Source of the DNA: an uncultured Eubacteriales bacterium
GTDB taxonomy: Bacteria > Bacillota > Clostridia > Oscillospirales > Acutalibacteraceae
Assembly: GCA_934725425.1 (NCBI GenBank)
Contig: CAKVAX010000001.1
Coordinates: 186,001-250,000 of the forward strand
Reading direction: 5' to 3'
DNA length: 64,000 nucleotides
Below the pieces are notes generated by a model. It worked only from the letters and a program-made list of their open reading frames with translations, was not told where the DNA came from and searched no databases. Both the position numbers and the translations under genes were made by a program. Below, piece after piece: positions 43,031 to 50,756 of this stretch. Positions within the stretch are counted from its first letter, which is position 1; every line of letters begins with the position of its first letter.

Positions 43031-44413
43031 ATGGCGAAAGATTACAATGAGGATTCAAAAAAAGAGGTAAAAGAAAACGAATTAGAAGAAATAGCAGGGG
43101 GAAAGGGTGAGCTGAAAAAGGGCTCGGCAGCTTTGATAGGTTCTCTGATGATGTTGGGAGGTACACCGGGAGTATCAGCCGGTTCTCCGAATTTGGGTAC
43201 AACAAGAGACACCGGCTTTATCGAAAAATGGGTAAAACCTGCGTTAAGCGACATATATAATAAAATTTTTAAAAATAAAAAAGCAAATGAAATCGTAGCG
43301 GAAAATGAAGAAAAGCTTTTAGAATTTATAAAAAATCCTAAAATTTCCGGAGCAGCCGAAAAAGCATTCGAAATATCCAATAAGACTGTAAAGAAATTCA
43401 AAGGAAATGACCACATGAAAGCTGTTGATGAGCTTAGTTCCTACAACACAAAGTCGAGTGGAGACTCAAAAACTGAAATAGAAAAAATTTTCGATGATGC
43501 CTGCTCAAACGGTGATTTACCAATAGGAGATTACACTCTTAAAAATTTGAATAATATCGCTCAATCATTTAATAAAGGAGTAAACGGAGAAGAAAAATTT
43601 TATTTTTACAAATATTTGGATGCACTAGAGATTCATAATGAAGAAAATATTTTTTCGGACGGAGACGTAGTGAATCTTGCCAGTCAGTTTAATGCTATGG
43701 AATCTCCATCGAACAATTATGTTGCCCCTGTTAAGAGTTGGCCTCATGATTACACTCAAGGTCCGCGCTGTGCTTTGCAGTCCATTGAAGCTTGTAAGCA
43801 TAGGGAAGCCGCTCAACTACAAGGAAAACTTACGGATGCTCTTAAGGACCTTTTGAACGAATGTGTGACGGAAAATGGAGAGAAAATGACCGAAAAATAT
43901 CCTTCACTATATAAAAATGGGTATTTAGAGCCGCAAAGGATAACAGATAATAAAGATTTGGAGCAATTTAGAGATTTTATATGTAATGAAAAGAATATCG
44001 AAAAAATGAAATTATTATCCCAGTGGGTAAAATGTGAAGGTAGCGAAAAAATGCAGCTGCAAGTCTTTTCTGCGGCACCAAATTTCGGCATTAAATACTG
44101 GGGCAGTCAATTATCTTATAGAGATGAATTGCTAAAAGAATGTTGTATGAAATTAATTGAAGTTCAATATAAAGCGCTGGCTCAAGTTGCTGCCATGCGC
44201 GCGGATATCTCCGGAAAACGCGTTGGACTGCATGTTACCATGATCGGCAATGGTGTTTTTAGCAATCCAAAAGATACCATACGTGTCGCTCTTAAAGCTC
44301 TTAAAGAAAATTTAGCCGGACATAACGTCAATGTATATTTGCATTGTTATAAAGATAATATTTGGGAAAACTACGCAAATGAATTAAGTATAAATTGTGA
44401 ATCTTTGAATTAA
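43031..44413 (+). CDS. Double-glycine-leader protein with macrodomain-like C-terminus
   Basis: The 460 aa protein starts behind AGGGGAGG. Residues 17-24 read ELEEIAGG, a double-glycine leader of the kind cut by peptidase-containing ABC exporters of bacteriocins. It is followed by a Gly/Ala-rich hydrophobic stretch (31-50). The middle (60-205) is helical. The C-terminal half has ASQFNAMESP (217-226), DYTQGPRCAL (240-249), FSAAPNFG (346-353) and a Gly-rich loop TMIGNGVFSNP (403-413) before a helix. These are the kinds of blocks seen in macro-like and PARG/DUF2263-like ADP-ribose-binding proteins. If correct, it would bind or cleave ADP-ribose. No exporter gene is nearby. It is 177 bases from the divergent ADP-ribosyltransferase-like gene. 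Confidence 0.5.
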   Translation: MAKDYNEDSKKEVKENELEEIAGGKGELKKGSAALIGSLMMLGGTPGVSAGSPNLGTTRDTGFIEKWVKPALSDIYNKIFKNKKANEIVAENEEKLLEFIKNPKISGAAEKAFEISNKTVKKFKGNDHMKAVDELSSYNTKSSGDSKTEIEKIFDDACSNGDLPIGDYTLKNLNNIAQSFNKGVNGEEKFYFYKYLDALEIHNEENIFSDGDVVNLASQFNAMESPSNNYVAPVKSWPHDYTQGPRCALQSIEACKHREAAQLQGKLTDALKDLLNECVTENGEKMTEKYPSLYKNGYLEPQRITDNKDLEQFRDFICNEKNIEKMKLLSQWVKCEGSEKMQLQVFSAAPNFGIKYWGSQLSYRDELLKECCMKLIEVQYKALAQVAAMRADISGKRVGLHVTMIGNGVFSNPKDTIRVALKALKENLAGHNVNVYLHCYKDNIWENYANELSINCESLN

Positions 44414-44426
44414 AATATTTAAATAA

Positions 44427-44466
44427 AATTTCCCTACAGCTTATTTGGCTGTAGGGGAAAATTTTT
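44427..44466. terminator. Bidirectional terminator between the macrodomain-like gene and ald
   Basis: TTTCCCTACAGC pairs with GCTGTAGGGGAAA, flanked by A-rich and T-rich runs (ATTTTTG). Confidence 0.85.
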
Positions 44467-44473
44467 GATTAAT

Positions 44474-45661
44474 TTAAATTTTCTTACATATCTCTTCGAA
44501 TTCTTTGTAATAATTATCGGAGCGACTGCTTGTACATCTTGGAGCAACTTTAATATCTTCATTGTAGATGTTAAGTATAGCTTCGGGCTTTACCCAAGGC
44601 TTATCTTGAATTTTGCTGGTTTCTTCGTGAGTCAAATATCCATTATACGAAACTAATCCTCGTCTTAAATATTCATCTTTTTTACAAGCCTCAATTACAC
44701 CGTTTTTTAAAATATTTTCAAAATGAGAAACTAAACAAGCAGAATTTGCAACAGATGTCGAGCCCGCTATGACAGAAGGAATATTAGGAACACAATAATG
44801 TACAACGCCTTCTTCTATGTACATAGGGTCGTTGTGGTTGGTTTCGTGGAAAGTTTCTATAACTCCATAATCGTTACTTATATCCACTATAACAGAGCCT
44901 TTGTGCATGGATTTTACCATTTCACGAGTTATTAAAAATTCTTTGTTATCTTTTGGCCAACGTACACAGTTAACAATCAAATCTATTTCGGGCAACAGTT
45001 TTTCTATGTTGCATCTGTTTGAGAAAAATGTATTAACCTTTCCGTGATATTTACTTTCTATATTTAGAAGTTGATTGTAATTAACATCTCCTACAGTAAC
45101 CCATGCGCCCAGTTGATGTAAAAAGTCTACCGCAGCAGAACCTACAAGACCATATCCGAGTACCATTGCTTTTATATTAGGAGCTCCAGCAAGTCCTGAC
45201 ACAAATTTTCCGCAACCTCCATTGATGCTTAGCATAGAATAAAGCCCCATAAATGCTCCGGCTTTTCCTGCCGCTTCACAGTTTGGCGAACCGTATCTGT
45301 AAGTATCTTCGGCAGTAAACGAAATAACTTTTTTATTTAAAAGCGCCTCTACTTCTTCGGGATGTGCTGCGGGGTGTATACATGAAAAAACAATTTGTCC
45401 TTCTCTTAATAAATCATATTCTGTAGGTTCTATTTCTTTTATTTTTGCAACCATGTCGCAAGTTTTGTATATTTCTTCTTTGGTATTTAATATTGTTCCT
45501 CCGGCATCAACATATTCTTTATCTTCAAATCCTGCCAATTTTCCTGCGTCATGCTCTACAAAAACTTTTGCGCCTTGGCTTGTCAGAGTTTTAACTTCGG
45601 ATGGAGTAGCTACTACTCTGCATTCACCGATTTTTATGTCTTTTAATACACCGAATTTCAT
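44474..45661 (-). CDS. ald: Alanine dehydrogenase family protein
   Basis: The 395 aa NAD-dependent dehydrogenase matches AlaDH: N-terminal MKFGVLKDIKIGECRV, the KIKEIEPTEYDLL segment, the Rossmann loop MVLGYGLVGSAAVDFL and the C-terminal IVDISNDYG and VVHYCVPNIPS. It would convert alanine to pyruvate and ammonia. It is a single gene between two terminators or gaps. Related N5-carboxyalkyl or saccharopine-type dehydrogenases share this fold, so the substrate is less sure than the family. Confidence 0.75.
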   Translation of the reverse strand: MKFGVLKDIKIGECRVVATPSEVKTLTSQGAKVFVEHDAGKLAGFEDKEYVDAGGTILNTKEEIYKTCDMVAKIKEIEPTEYDLLREGQIVFSCIHPAAHPEEVEALLNKKVISFTAEDTYRYGSPNCEAAGKAGAFMGLYSMLSINGGCGKFVSGLAGAPNIKAMVLGYGLVGSAAVDFLHQLGAWVTVGDVNYNQLLNIESKYHGKVNTFFSNRCNIEKLLPEIDLIVNCVRWPKDNKEFLITREMVKSMHKGSVIVDISNDYGVIETFHETNHNDPMYIEEGVVHYCVPNIPSVIAGSTSVANSACLVSHFENILKNGVIEACKKDEYLRRGLVSYNGYLTHEETSKIQDKPWVKPEAILNIYNEDIKVAPRCTSSRSDNYYKEFEEICKKI

Positions 45662-45788
45662 ATTTAAACACCTTCATTTTAATATATTTTATATATAGTA
45701 TATAAAAAATTTTATAAATTTACAAATTAAAAATAATTTACTGATTTTTTACACATTAATAAAGCAAATGAGAAATATAATGGATATT

Positions 45789-45817
45789 TTGACATAAATA
45801 TGGTTGAAATATAACTT
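45789..45817 (+). promoter_or_regulatory. Sigma-A-like promoter for the amidase/holin pair
   Basis: TTGACA at 45789-45794, 17 bases, TAACTT at 45812-45817, about 75 bases before the start codon. Confidence 0.5.
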
Positions 45818-45893
45818 TATGAATGTCGGTATTTGTCTAAAAAATATCAAAAAATAAGTAATTTTGTATTCTTATTGAAAGGGGAAATTTAAA

Positions 45894-46544
45894 ATGAGTA
45901 AAAAAATATATCTAAGTCCGAGTTGCCAAATAAATAATGTTTATGCAAGTGGCAACACAAATGAACAAGAACAGTGCAACAGGATTGCGGAATTTGCGAA
46001 AACAGCTCTTGAAAGGTGTGGTTTTGAGGTTAAAAAAGCCCCGAAAGGACAGGCCATGACAAAGAGTATCAACGAAAGCAACGACTGGAGTGCAGATTTA
46101 CATATTCCGATTCATACGAATGCGTTTAATGGGCAGACTTTGGGCGGAACGCTCGTTATGATTTACAGTAACGCTACTGAAAACAAAAAGGCAGGAAGTG
46201 CGATTTTGAATGCTGTTGCACCCATCTCTCCCGGTCCGGATTATAGTTTGAGAGTAAATTCGAGCCTTGCAGAATTAAATTCAACTAAAGCTATTGCGGT
46301 TTACGTTGAGTGTGAATTTCATGATACAAAAGAGGGTGCAGATTGGATAATAAATAATGTAAAATCCCTCGGTGAGGCTATTTGTAAAGGCGTGTGCAAT
46401 TATTATGGTGTTACATACAAAGAAAATTCTGACAAACTTTACAGGGTTCAAATTGGAGCATTTAAAGAAAAATCAAATGCAGAAAACTGCTTACAAAAAG
46501 CAAAAAACGCCGGATTTACCGACGCTTTTATAAAAGAGGAATAA
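45894..46544 (+). CDS. N-acetylmuramoyl-L-alanine amidase with C-terminal SPOR domain (endolysin-like)
   Basis: The 216 aa protein belongs to the Amidase_3 family in the form used by clostridial phage endolysins: IYLSPSCQINNVYASGNTNEQEQ (zinc Glu in NEQEQ), LHIPIHTNAFNG (zinc His) and the catalytic Glu in VECEFHD. A SPOR-type repeat for peptidoglycan binding follows (YRVQIGAFKEKSNAENC, residues about 182-198). No signal peptide, so it needs a holin for release. The next gene, one base away, is holin-like. No other phage genes are present. Confidence 0.88.
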   Translation: MSKKIYLSPSCQINNVYASGNTNEQEQCNRIAEFAKTALERCGFEVKKAPKGQAMTKSINESNDWSADLHIPIHTNAFNGQTLGGTLVMIYSNATENKKAGSAILNAVAPISPGPDYSLRVNSSLAELNSTKAIAVYVECEFHDTKEGADWIINNVKSLGEAICKGVCNYYGVTYKENSDKLYRVQIGAFKEKSNAENCLQKAKNAGFTDAFIKEE

Positions 46545-46545
46545 C

Positions 46546-46824
46546 ATGAATAAATATATATCAAAAATGATTATGGTTGCGATACTAATCGAAGGAATTG
46601 TCACGTATTTTAATGAATTTTTTGTTTCGGGCAATATTCCCTGGCAGATGATTTTTAGTCTGATATTAGGAATTATCACGTCTGTATCTTACGAGCTCGA
46701 TTTACCCAAACATCTTGGCTTGAAATCCACTATTCCATACGTTGGTAGTGTTTTAACAGGAATTTTAATTTCTCGTGGTTCGAATTATTTATACGATTTA
46801 ATCAACAAACTAACTAAAATATAA
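46546..46824 (+). CDS. Holin-like small membrane protein
   Basis: The 92 aa protein has three predicted membrane segments (MIMVAILIEGIVTYF, MIFSLILGIITSVSY, IPYVGSVLTGILI) and short charged ends, the size and topology of class I phage holins. It follows the endolysin-like amidase by one base and is probably translated with it. Holin function is inferred from this pairing. Confidence 0.65.
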   Translation: MNKYISKMIMVAILIEGIVTYFNEFFVSGNIPWQMIFSLILGIITSVSYELDLPKHLGLKSTIPYVGSVLTGILISRGSNYLYDLINKLTKI

Positions 46825-46860
46825 ATTATCAAATGTAACTCTGCAGAAATTAAAATAAAT

Positions 46861-46888
46861 TTGATTTTGTAAAGTGTTGTGATATAAT
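46861..46888 (+). promoter_or_regulatory. Promoter-like sequence before yccF
   Basis: TTGATT at 46861-46866 and TATAAT at 46883-46888, 16-base spacer, 35 bases before the start codon. Confidence 0.55.
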
Positions 46889-46922
46889 TAAAATATAATT
46901 TAATATACCGAGGAGAAATATT

Positions 46923-47282
46923 ATGAAAACGTTAGCAAATATATTGTGGATAATGTTCGGCGGATTAGTTCTGTCGATTTTATGGGCGCTGACAGGACTT
47001 TTCTTGTGTTTAACAGTCATAGGTATTCCTTTCGGGATTCAATGCTTTAAATTTGCAAATTTGATGCTTTTTCCATTTGGCAGAAAAGTTGTATACGAGG
47101 GCGGTGCGGGTTCTCTTTTGCTTAATATACTGTGGATTGTTTTCTGTGGAATTCATCTTGCGTTTGGGTCTTTGATTATAGGAATTCTTTGGTGTGTTAC
47201 AATTATTGGTATTCCAATCGGAATTCAAATCATTAAGTTCGCAAAACTTTCATTTGTGCCTTTTGGGGCAAAAATAGTGTAG
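46923..47282 (+). CDS. YccF-domain membrane protein
   Basis: The 119 aa protein contains two copies of one unit of about 55 residues, each with NILWI(M/V)F, a membrane segment, a V/I-I-GIP-x-GIQ turn and a second segment ending FPFG or VPFG. This is the duplicated YccF domain of small inner-membrane proteins. Function unknown. It starts behind GAGGAGAAA. Confidence 0.9.
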   Translation: MKTLANILWIMFGGLVLSILWALTGLFLCLTVIGIPFGIQCFKFANLMLFPFGRKVVYEGGAGSLLLNILWIVFCGIHLAFGSLIIGILWCVTIIGIPIGIQIIKFAKLSFVPFGAKIV

Positions 47283-47410
47283 TATTTTTTCTATTTGTGA
47301 TGACATTACGATATTATTGATGCGGAATCTAAAGAAAAAGAACACCAACTGAAAATTTATTCACATAAATATTTAATTCATGGGAATGCAAAGACGGGAT
47401 AAATAAAAAT

Positions 47411-47443
47411 TAGATTACCAATTTTGGTAATCTAATTTTTTTA
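47411..47443 (+). terminator. Terminator downstream of yccF
   Basis: TTAGATTACC-AATTTT-GGTAATCTAA followed by TTTTTTT. The 120 bases before it hold no gene that I can see. Confidence 0.85.
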
Positions 47444-47483
47444 AAGACAGATATTGTTATATAAAGAGGTTAAATTATGGTAC

Positions 47484-47499
47484 GAGTAGTTATAAGGGA
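47484..47499 (+). repeat. Exact inverted copy of the sequence flanking tRNA-Leu
   Basis: GAGTAGTTATAAGGGA here is the exact reverse complement of 49249-49264, which lies a few bases from the 3' end of the tRNA-Leu gene. It is preceded by GGTAC in both places when read along the tRNA strand (with seven extra bases at the tRNA copy). It marks the left edge of the decayed Rhs locus. Confidence 0.6.
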
Positions 47500-47536
47500 C
47501 ATGAAGAAACTCAGTGATAATGAGGCTTTAGGCTAA

Positions 47537-48058
47537 CTACAATATTTACAAGAAAGGCCGTAGACTTGACAAAATGGAAAGTTCAGTATATAATGTTAAT
47601 GTAGCGTTTAGATATAATGAAAAGGGGGTTAGGACTCAAAAGACTGTAAACGGAGTTCAAACGGATTTCATAACGTCAGGTATTAAGCATTACAGATATT
47701 TCAGGAAATATAGTGGCTAAATACACCTATGATTCTTGGGATAAACTGATCTCAATCAAAGATGCATGTTACTTTGAATGCGCCGTATTGTCTTGTTAAC
47801 GGACATTATTATACTATGGTTGCGGCTATTCATTCTCACGGTGCATATTTTTTAGGCGCTTACAGCGATAATTTTTCTGATGATGATATAGAAACGGCAA
47901 ATACAGGATTTATGCGCCCGCTATATTTGGTTTCACCTAGTGGTCATTTGCAAAGGTATGATAACTTAACGCACACGATTACAACCATATCGACGACAAT
48001 GCCCCGCGACCCCAATTATGGTGAAATTTGGTGGGGATTCAAAAGAATTTTTATTTAA
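47537..48058 (+). pseudogene. Remnant of an Rhs/YD-repeat protein with DUF4329-like toxin end
   Basis: Three successive pieces lie in different frames. From 47537 codons read YKKGRRLDKMESSVYN and FRYNEKGVRTQKTVNGVQTD, typical YD-repeat (Rhs) text. From 47689 the next frame reads ITDISGNIVAKYTYD and SWDKLISIKD, also YD-repeat. From 47762 a 98 aa frame (MHVTLNAPYC) has AAIHSHGAYF, SDNFSDDDIETANT and LYLVSPSGHLQRYD. This resembles the JAB-like DUF4329 domain found at the C-terminus of Rhs-type polymorphic toxins. The frameshifts and lack of the long repeat region mark it as a broken toxin tip. Confidence 0.65.
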
Positions 48059-48085
48059 TATTCAAGGTAAAGGAGAAATTTATAT

Positions 48086-48421
48086 ATGTTAATAAAAGTT
48101 ATTTCTTTTCTCGCAGGTATAGTAAATGTTGTTTGGATAAATTGGAATGCCACCCCAATTAATACACGAGAAGCAGCTGTGGAATTAGGCACTAAGGTAG
48201 CACATTCGCTGTACTCAAGTGTGGTGGATTTTGATTATTATTCTGTTGCGAAAGTTAAAGATATGGGTGAAGAGTGGTGCGTTTATTTTGGCGCTCCTCC
48301 TGTTGCACCAGTCGATCTGGGCAACGGATTTTTCCGTTGCACAGCTATTCTTAGTGGTGGCCCTGAAATACGCATTAATAAGTCTACAGGTAAAGTAACA
48401 TCTTGTATATTGCAAAAATAA
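48086..48421 (+). CDS. NTF2-fold-like immunity protein (copy 1)
   Basis: The 111 aa protein follows the toxin remnant by 27 bases, with AAAGGAG upstream. Its core (NTREAAVELGTKVAHSLY) and end (GGPEIRINKSTGKVTSCILQK; key motif GG-x-I-x-INKSTGKV) match the NTF2-fold immunity proteins paired with Rhs toxins. A hydrophobic start (VISFLAGIVNVVWINW) could be a membrane or export segment. It is clearly related to the gene at 48638 (same T-x-EA(A/I)E, HxLY and STGK positions). Confidence 0.65.
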   Translation: MLIKVISFLAGIVNVVWINWNATPINTREAAVELGTKVAHSLYSSVVDFDYYSVAKVKDMGEEWCVYFGAPPVAPVDLGNGFFRCTAILSGGPEIRINKSTGKVTSCILQK

Positions 48422-48489
48422 AGATCACAGCTAAGCTTTTTACATAAATAGAGAATCTTCCTCTTTATATGGTAAATCTATTGGGGGAA

Positions 48490-48615
48490 CTAAGAGTTTA
48501 CGATCTTAATAACGGGGTTCAAGATAATTATTATAAAACAAAAGGTCGATTAGTAAGTATTCATATGCCATATGATCGGAGACACCTTGTAAAATCAGCA
48601 TGTACTGTTTTATAG
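48490..48615 (+). pseudogene. Possible second toxin-tip remnant
   Basis: An open frame without start codon reads LRVYDLNNGVQDNYYKTKG and ends in TAG at 48613-48615, between the two immunity-like genes. Its position suggests the debris of a second toxin end, with the following gene as its immunity partner. The family is not certain. Confidence 0.3.
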
Positions 48616-48637
48616 GAAAAAGAAAGGATGAGAAAAC

Positions 48638-49012
48638 ATGATGTTTTATCAAATGGTGACACATCCAACTATGACACTTTGGGTACAAACTTATAATTTG
48701 TTTTCTGCCAAGCCCATAGAAACCAAAGAAGAAGCAATTGAGGTAGGGGAGTATATGGCTCATAAGCTGTATGATGGAACTAGTTGGGTGGATTTTAGTA
48801 GATATGAAGAAACACCTCAAGTTAGTGAGAGTGATGAGGTATATTCTGTGTGGTACAGACCGCATGCTGAAAAGAGAATTATACCAGATTGCATATCTTT
48901 GCCTGAAGGACAGCCTAGGGAAGATTTTTATTATCCTCTGGGCGGTGGAGGACCCTATATCAAAATCGAAAAATCTACAGGTAAAATAATAGATTTTGGT
49001 TTGCAGAAATAA
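48638..49012 (+). CDS. NTF2-fold-like immunity protein (copy 2)
   Basis: The 124 aa protein has AAAGAAAGGATGAG upstream and the same layout as the gene at 48086: ETKEEAIEVGEYMAHKLY and the C-terminal GGGPYIKIEKSTGKIIDF. This is the immunity-type ending. The two differ strongly in the middle, as expected for partners of different toxin tips. A strong terminator follows. Confidence 0.65.
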   Translation: MMFYQMVTHPTMTLWVQTYNLFSAKPIETKEEAIEVGEYMAHKLYDGTSWVDFSRYEETPQVSESDEVYSVWYRPHAEKRIIPDCISLPEGQPREDFYYPLGGGGPYIKIEKSTGKIIDFGLQK

Positions 49013-49020
49013 CAACAGTT

Positions 49021-49047
49021 AAGGCTGAGTAAAAACTCAGCCTTTTT
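49021..49047 (+). terminator. Rho-independent terminator after the immunity genes
   Basis: AAGGCTGAGT-AAAA-ACTCAGCCTT followed by TTT. Confidence 0.9.
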
Positions 49048-49075
49048 GATAAGTAGTTTTATGCCTTGAAAGTCA

Positions 49076-49101
49076 AGAGACCGATCAATCGGTCTCTTTT
49101 T
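49076..49101 (+). terminator. Second terminator-like hairpin
   Basis: AGAGACCGAT-CA-ATCGGTCTCT followed by TTTT. Bases 49102-49224 hold nothing else that I recognise. Confidence 0.8.
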
Positions 49102-49224
49102 ATGCTCATTTTTACTAAATACTTTTAAAAGCTACAACAAAGTACGATATTACCTGATCTAAAATTTAGGCAAGTGGGCTGAGCTTTGCACTTCCGGTGT
49201 AGAACTCTGCCCTTTATAGTTTTG

Positions 49225-49264
49225 AGTAGTTATAAGAAATATTTATATCCCTTATAACTACTCA
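49225..49264. repeat. Inverted repeat next to tRNA-Leu
   Basis: GAGTAGTTATAAG (49225-49237) and CTTATAACTACTC (49252-49264) form a 13-pair stem just past the tRNA 3' end. It could stabilise or terminate the tRNA transcript, but the downstream side is not T-rich. The right arm plus three bases recurs inverted at 47484-47499. Confidence 0.6.
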
Positions 49265-49267
49265 GCA

Positions 49268-49353
49268 TGGTACCGATGGTGGGACTTGAACCCACATGTT
49301 GTTGCCAACAACGGATTTTGAGTCCGTCGCGTCTGCCATTCCGCCACATCGGC
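49268..49353 (-). tRNA. tRNA-Leu (anticodon CAA)
   Basis: On the - strand the gene reads from GCCGATGTGGCGGAAT at 49353 to CATCGGTACCA at 49268, with encoded CCA. The acceptor arms pair (the first pair is G-U). The D arm has GGCAGACGCG, the anticodon loop is CTCAAAA (anticodon CAA, reading UUG), the long variable arm of a class II tRNA is present, and the T arm has GTTCAAGTCCCACC. Size 86 nt. Confidence 0.95.
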
Positions 49354-49425
49354 TTTAACACTACCGATTATATCTGATAGTGTTTTGTTTGTCAAGTTTT
49401 ATTTTATATTTAATTTTAAATTTTT

Positions 49426-50643
49426 TTAAGCTAATCTTTTTACAGCTGTATAAACTTTTGAAATTTGGTACCAAGTGGAATAATCAACAGAACCCGTTTG
49501 AGGCATACTAAAAATTTCTTGAAATTTTTTAACCGAATTTATAGTGTTTTGTCCGTAAATTCCATCTACTGCTAATTTAGAAATCAAAGGGTAGTTATTA
49601 CTGATTGCGTTAAGCTGCCTTTGAATAGTTTTGACGCTTTCTCCTGAAGAACCTGATTGAAGCACTTCGCCGGGGAAGGAGGAGGGGACACCTGCAACCT
49701 GTCTTGCGTATTCTGTGTATATTTCCGAACCGTAGTAAGTTCTCAAAATATCAATGTAATTTGCTCCGTTTTCAGCAAGTGATTTTGACCCCCACTGAGA
49801 AAGCCATTCCGGGCAAGTTACATTCTTTCCGTCGCAATATTGTGAGAAAAGAGGTTGTTCTATTTGAGGTTTTGTTATAAAGGTAGAGAATAGTTCGTCT
49901 ACTATATTGGAAATTTCTTGGAATATATTTCTTTGGTATACAAATTTTTGGTCATACGCAGTGGAGGAAGTAACGGTAAAATTTTTTCCTCGGCTCCTGT
50001 ACCATTCTGTGTACACTCTGTTTAGAGTAAATGAATTGATAGCTAACACATTCGCTTTTATGGCTTCTTCCGGCCATGTAGCATATATTTCCGAACTGGC
50101 AACATTTTTTATATATTCTTTATACGGAATCCAATAATTAGGTGCGGAAGTATCGTTAGGAGCGCCGTCATGAACAATTATAAACTCAGGAACGACTATT
50201 TCATCAAGTATTACGTATCCTTCGGAACGAGGTAGTTCTTTTACCGAATCTTCCGGAATCTTTGGCGGAAAACTTCCGTAGAGTGTATGCTCAGGTATTA
50301 AAAATGTAGAATTTTCATCTTCTTCGTTTGATTTTTTCATGTATACATTTTGTAAGGCTAATACATCAGGCAGTACCTGCAAATCTTGAATCGTAACGGA
50401 TTCAAATCCCGGTGCGCTTACACGAATACTGTACTGATTATAAGGCTGAGGAGCTTCAGGCTCTAAGGAATATTCAGGAGGGGGAGCAGTTAGATTTATA
50501 ATATCGGTATTTCCTGATGAATTTGTAATAAGTTCTTCCAGAGTTTTTGAATCAACACTGTTTGCAACCTCTATTTTTACTCCCGGAATTGGCATGCCCA
50601 CAGTTTCATTAAATACATTAATTTGTAATTTTCCTATACTCAT
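49426..50643 (-). CDS. SpoIID/LytB-like protein with peptidoglycan-binding domain
   Basis: The 405 aa protein has three parts. Residues about 1-105 are a carboxypeptidase-regulatory-like beta domain (GKLQINVFNETVGMPIPGVK). About 150-310 are a SpoIID/LytB-like domain (SSEIYATWPEEAIKANVLAINSF and WLSQWGSKSLAENG). About 330-400 are a PG_binding_1 domain (GSSGESVKTIQRQLN, VDGIYGQNTINSVKKFQ). There is no signal peptide. Related clostridial proteins are seen with spore or cortex remodelling genes, so a sporulation role is plausible, but the Asp/Glu residues of SpoIID lytic transglycosylases cannot be checked by eye. AGGAGTG precedes the ATG. Confidence 0.75.
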   Translation of the reverse strand: MSIGKLQINVFNETVGMPIPGVKIEVANSVDSKTLEELITNSSGNTDIINLTAPPPEYSLEPEAPQPYNQYSIRVSAPGFESVTIQDLQVLPDVLALQNVYMKKSNEEDENSTFLIPEHTLYGSFPPKIPEDSVKELPRSEGYVILDEIVVPEFIIVHDGAPNDTSAPNYWIPYKEYIKNVASSEIYATWPEEAIKANVLAINSFTLNRVYTEWYRSRGKNFTVTSSTAYDQKFVYQRNIFQEISNIVDELFSTFITKPQIEQPLFSQYCDGKNVTCPEWLSQWGSKSLAENGANYIDILRTYYGSEIYTEYARQVAGVPSSFPGEVLQSGSSGESVKTIQRQLNAISNNYPLISKLAVDGIYGQNTINSVKKFQEIFSMPQTGSVDYSTWYQISKVYTAVKRLA

Positions 50644-50717
50644 TTAAATTTATCACTCCTATAAATTCATTTATATAATTAAATGAAACTTTACGATACA
50701 TTATGATTTACAAACTG

Positions 50718-50751
50718 AAAAGCTTTTCTACAATATTAGTAGAAAAGCTTT
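50718..50751. terminator. Hairpin at the 3' end of the giant surface-protein gene
   Basis: AAAGCTTTTCTAC pairs with GTAGAAAAGCTTT across a seven-base loop, next to the stop codon of the leftward gene. The T-run is short, so it may be a weak terminator. Confidence 0.55.
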
Positions 50752-50756
50752 AATTT

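Noticed and set aside
43042..43416. 124 aa open frame on the - strand opposite the macrodomain-like gene
   Set aside because: Shadow of the real gene: no ribosome binding site and the + strand frame has a promoter, site and leader motif.
47461..47522. Short frame starting ATGGTACGAGTAG as a gene
   Set aside because: It ends after about 19 codons, carries the inverted repeat copy and matches no protein pattern; it is debris at the edge of the Rhs remnant.
49225..49264. Attachment site of an integrated element at tRNA-Leu
   Set aside because: The second copy is in inverted, not direct, orientation and no integrase is present, so the usual attL/attR picture does not hold.
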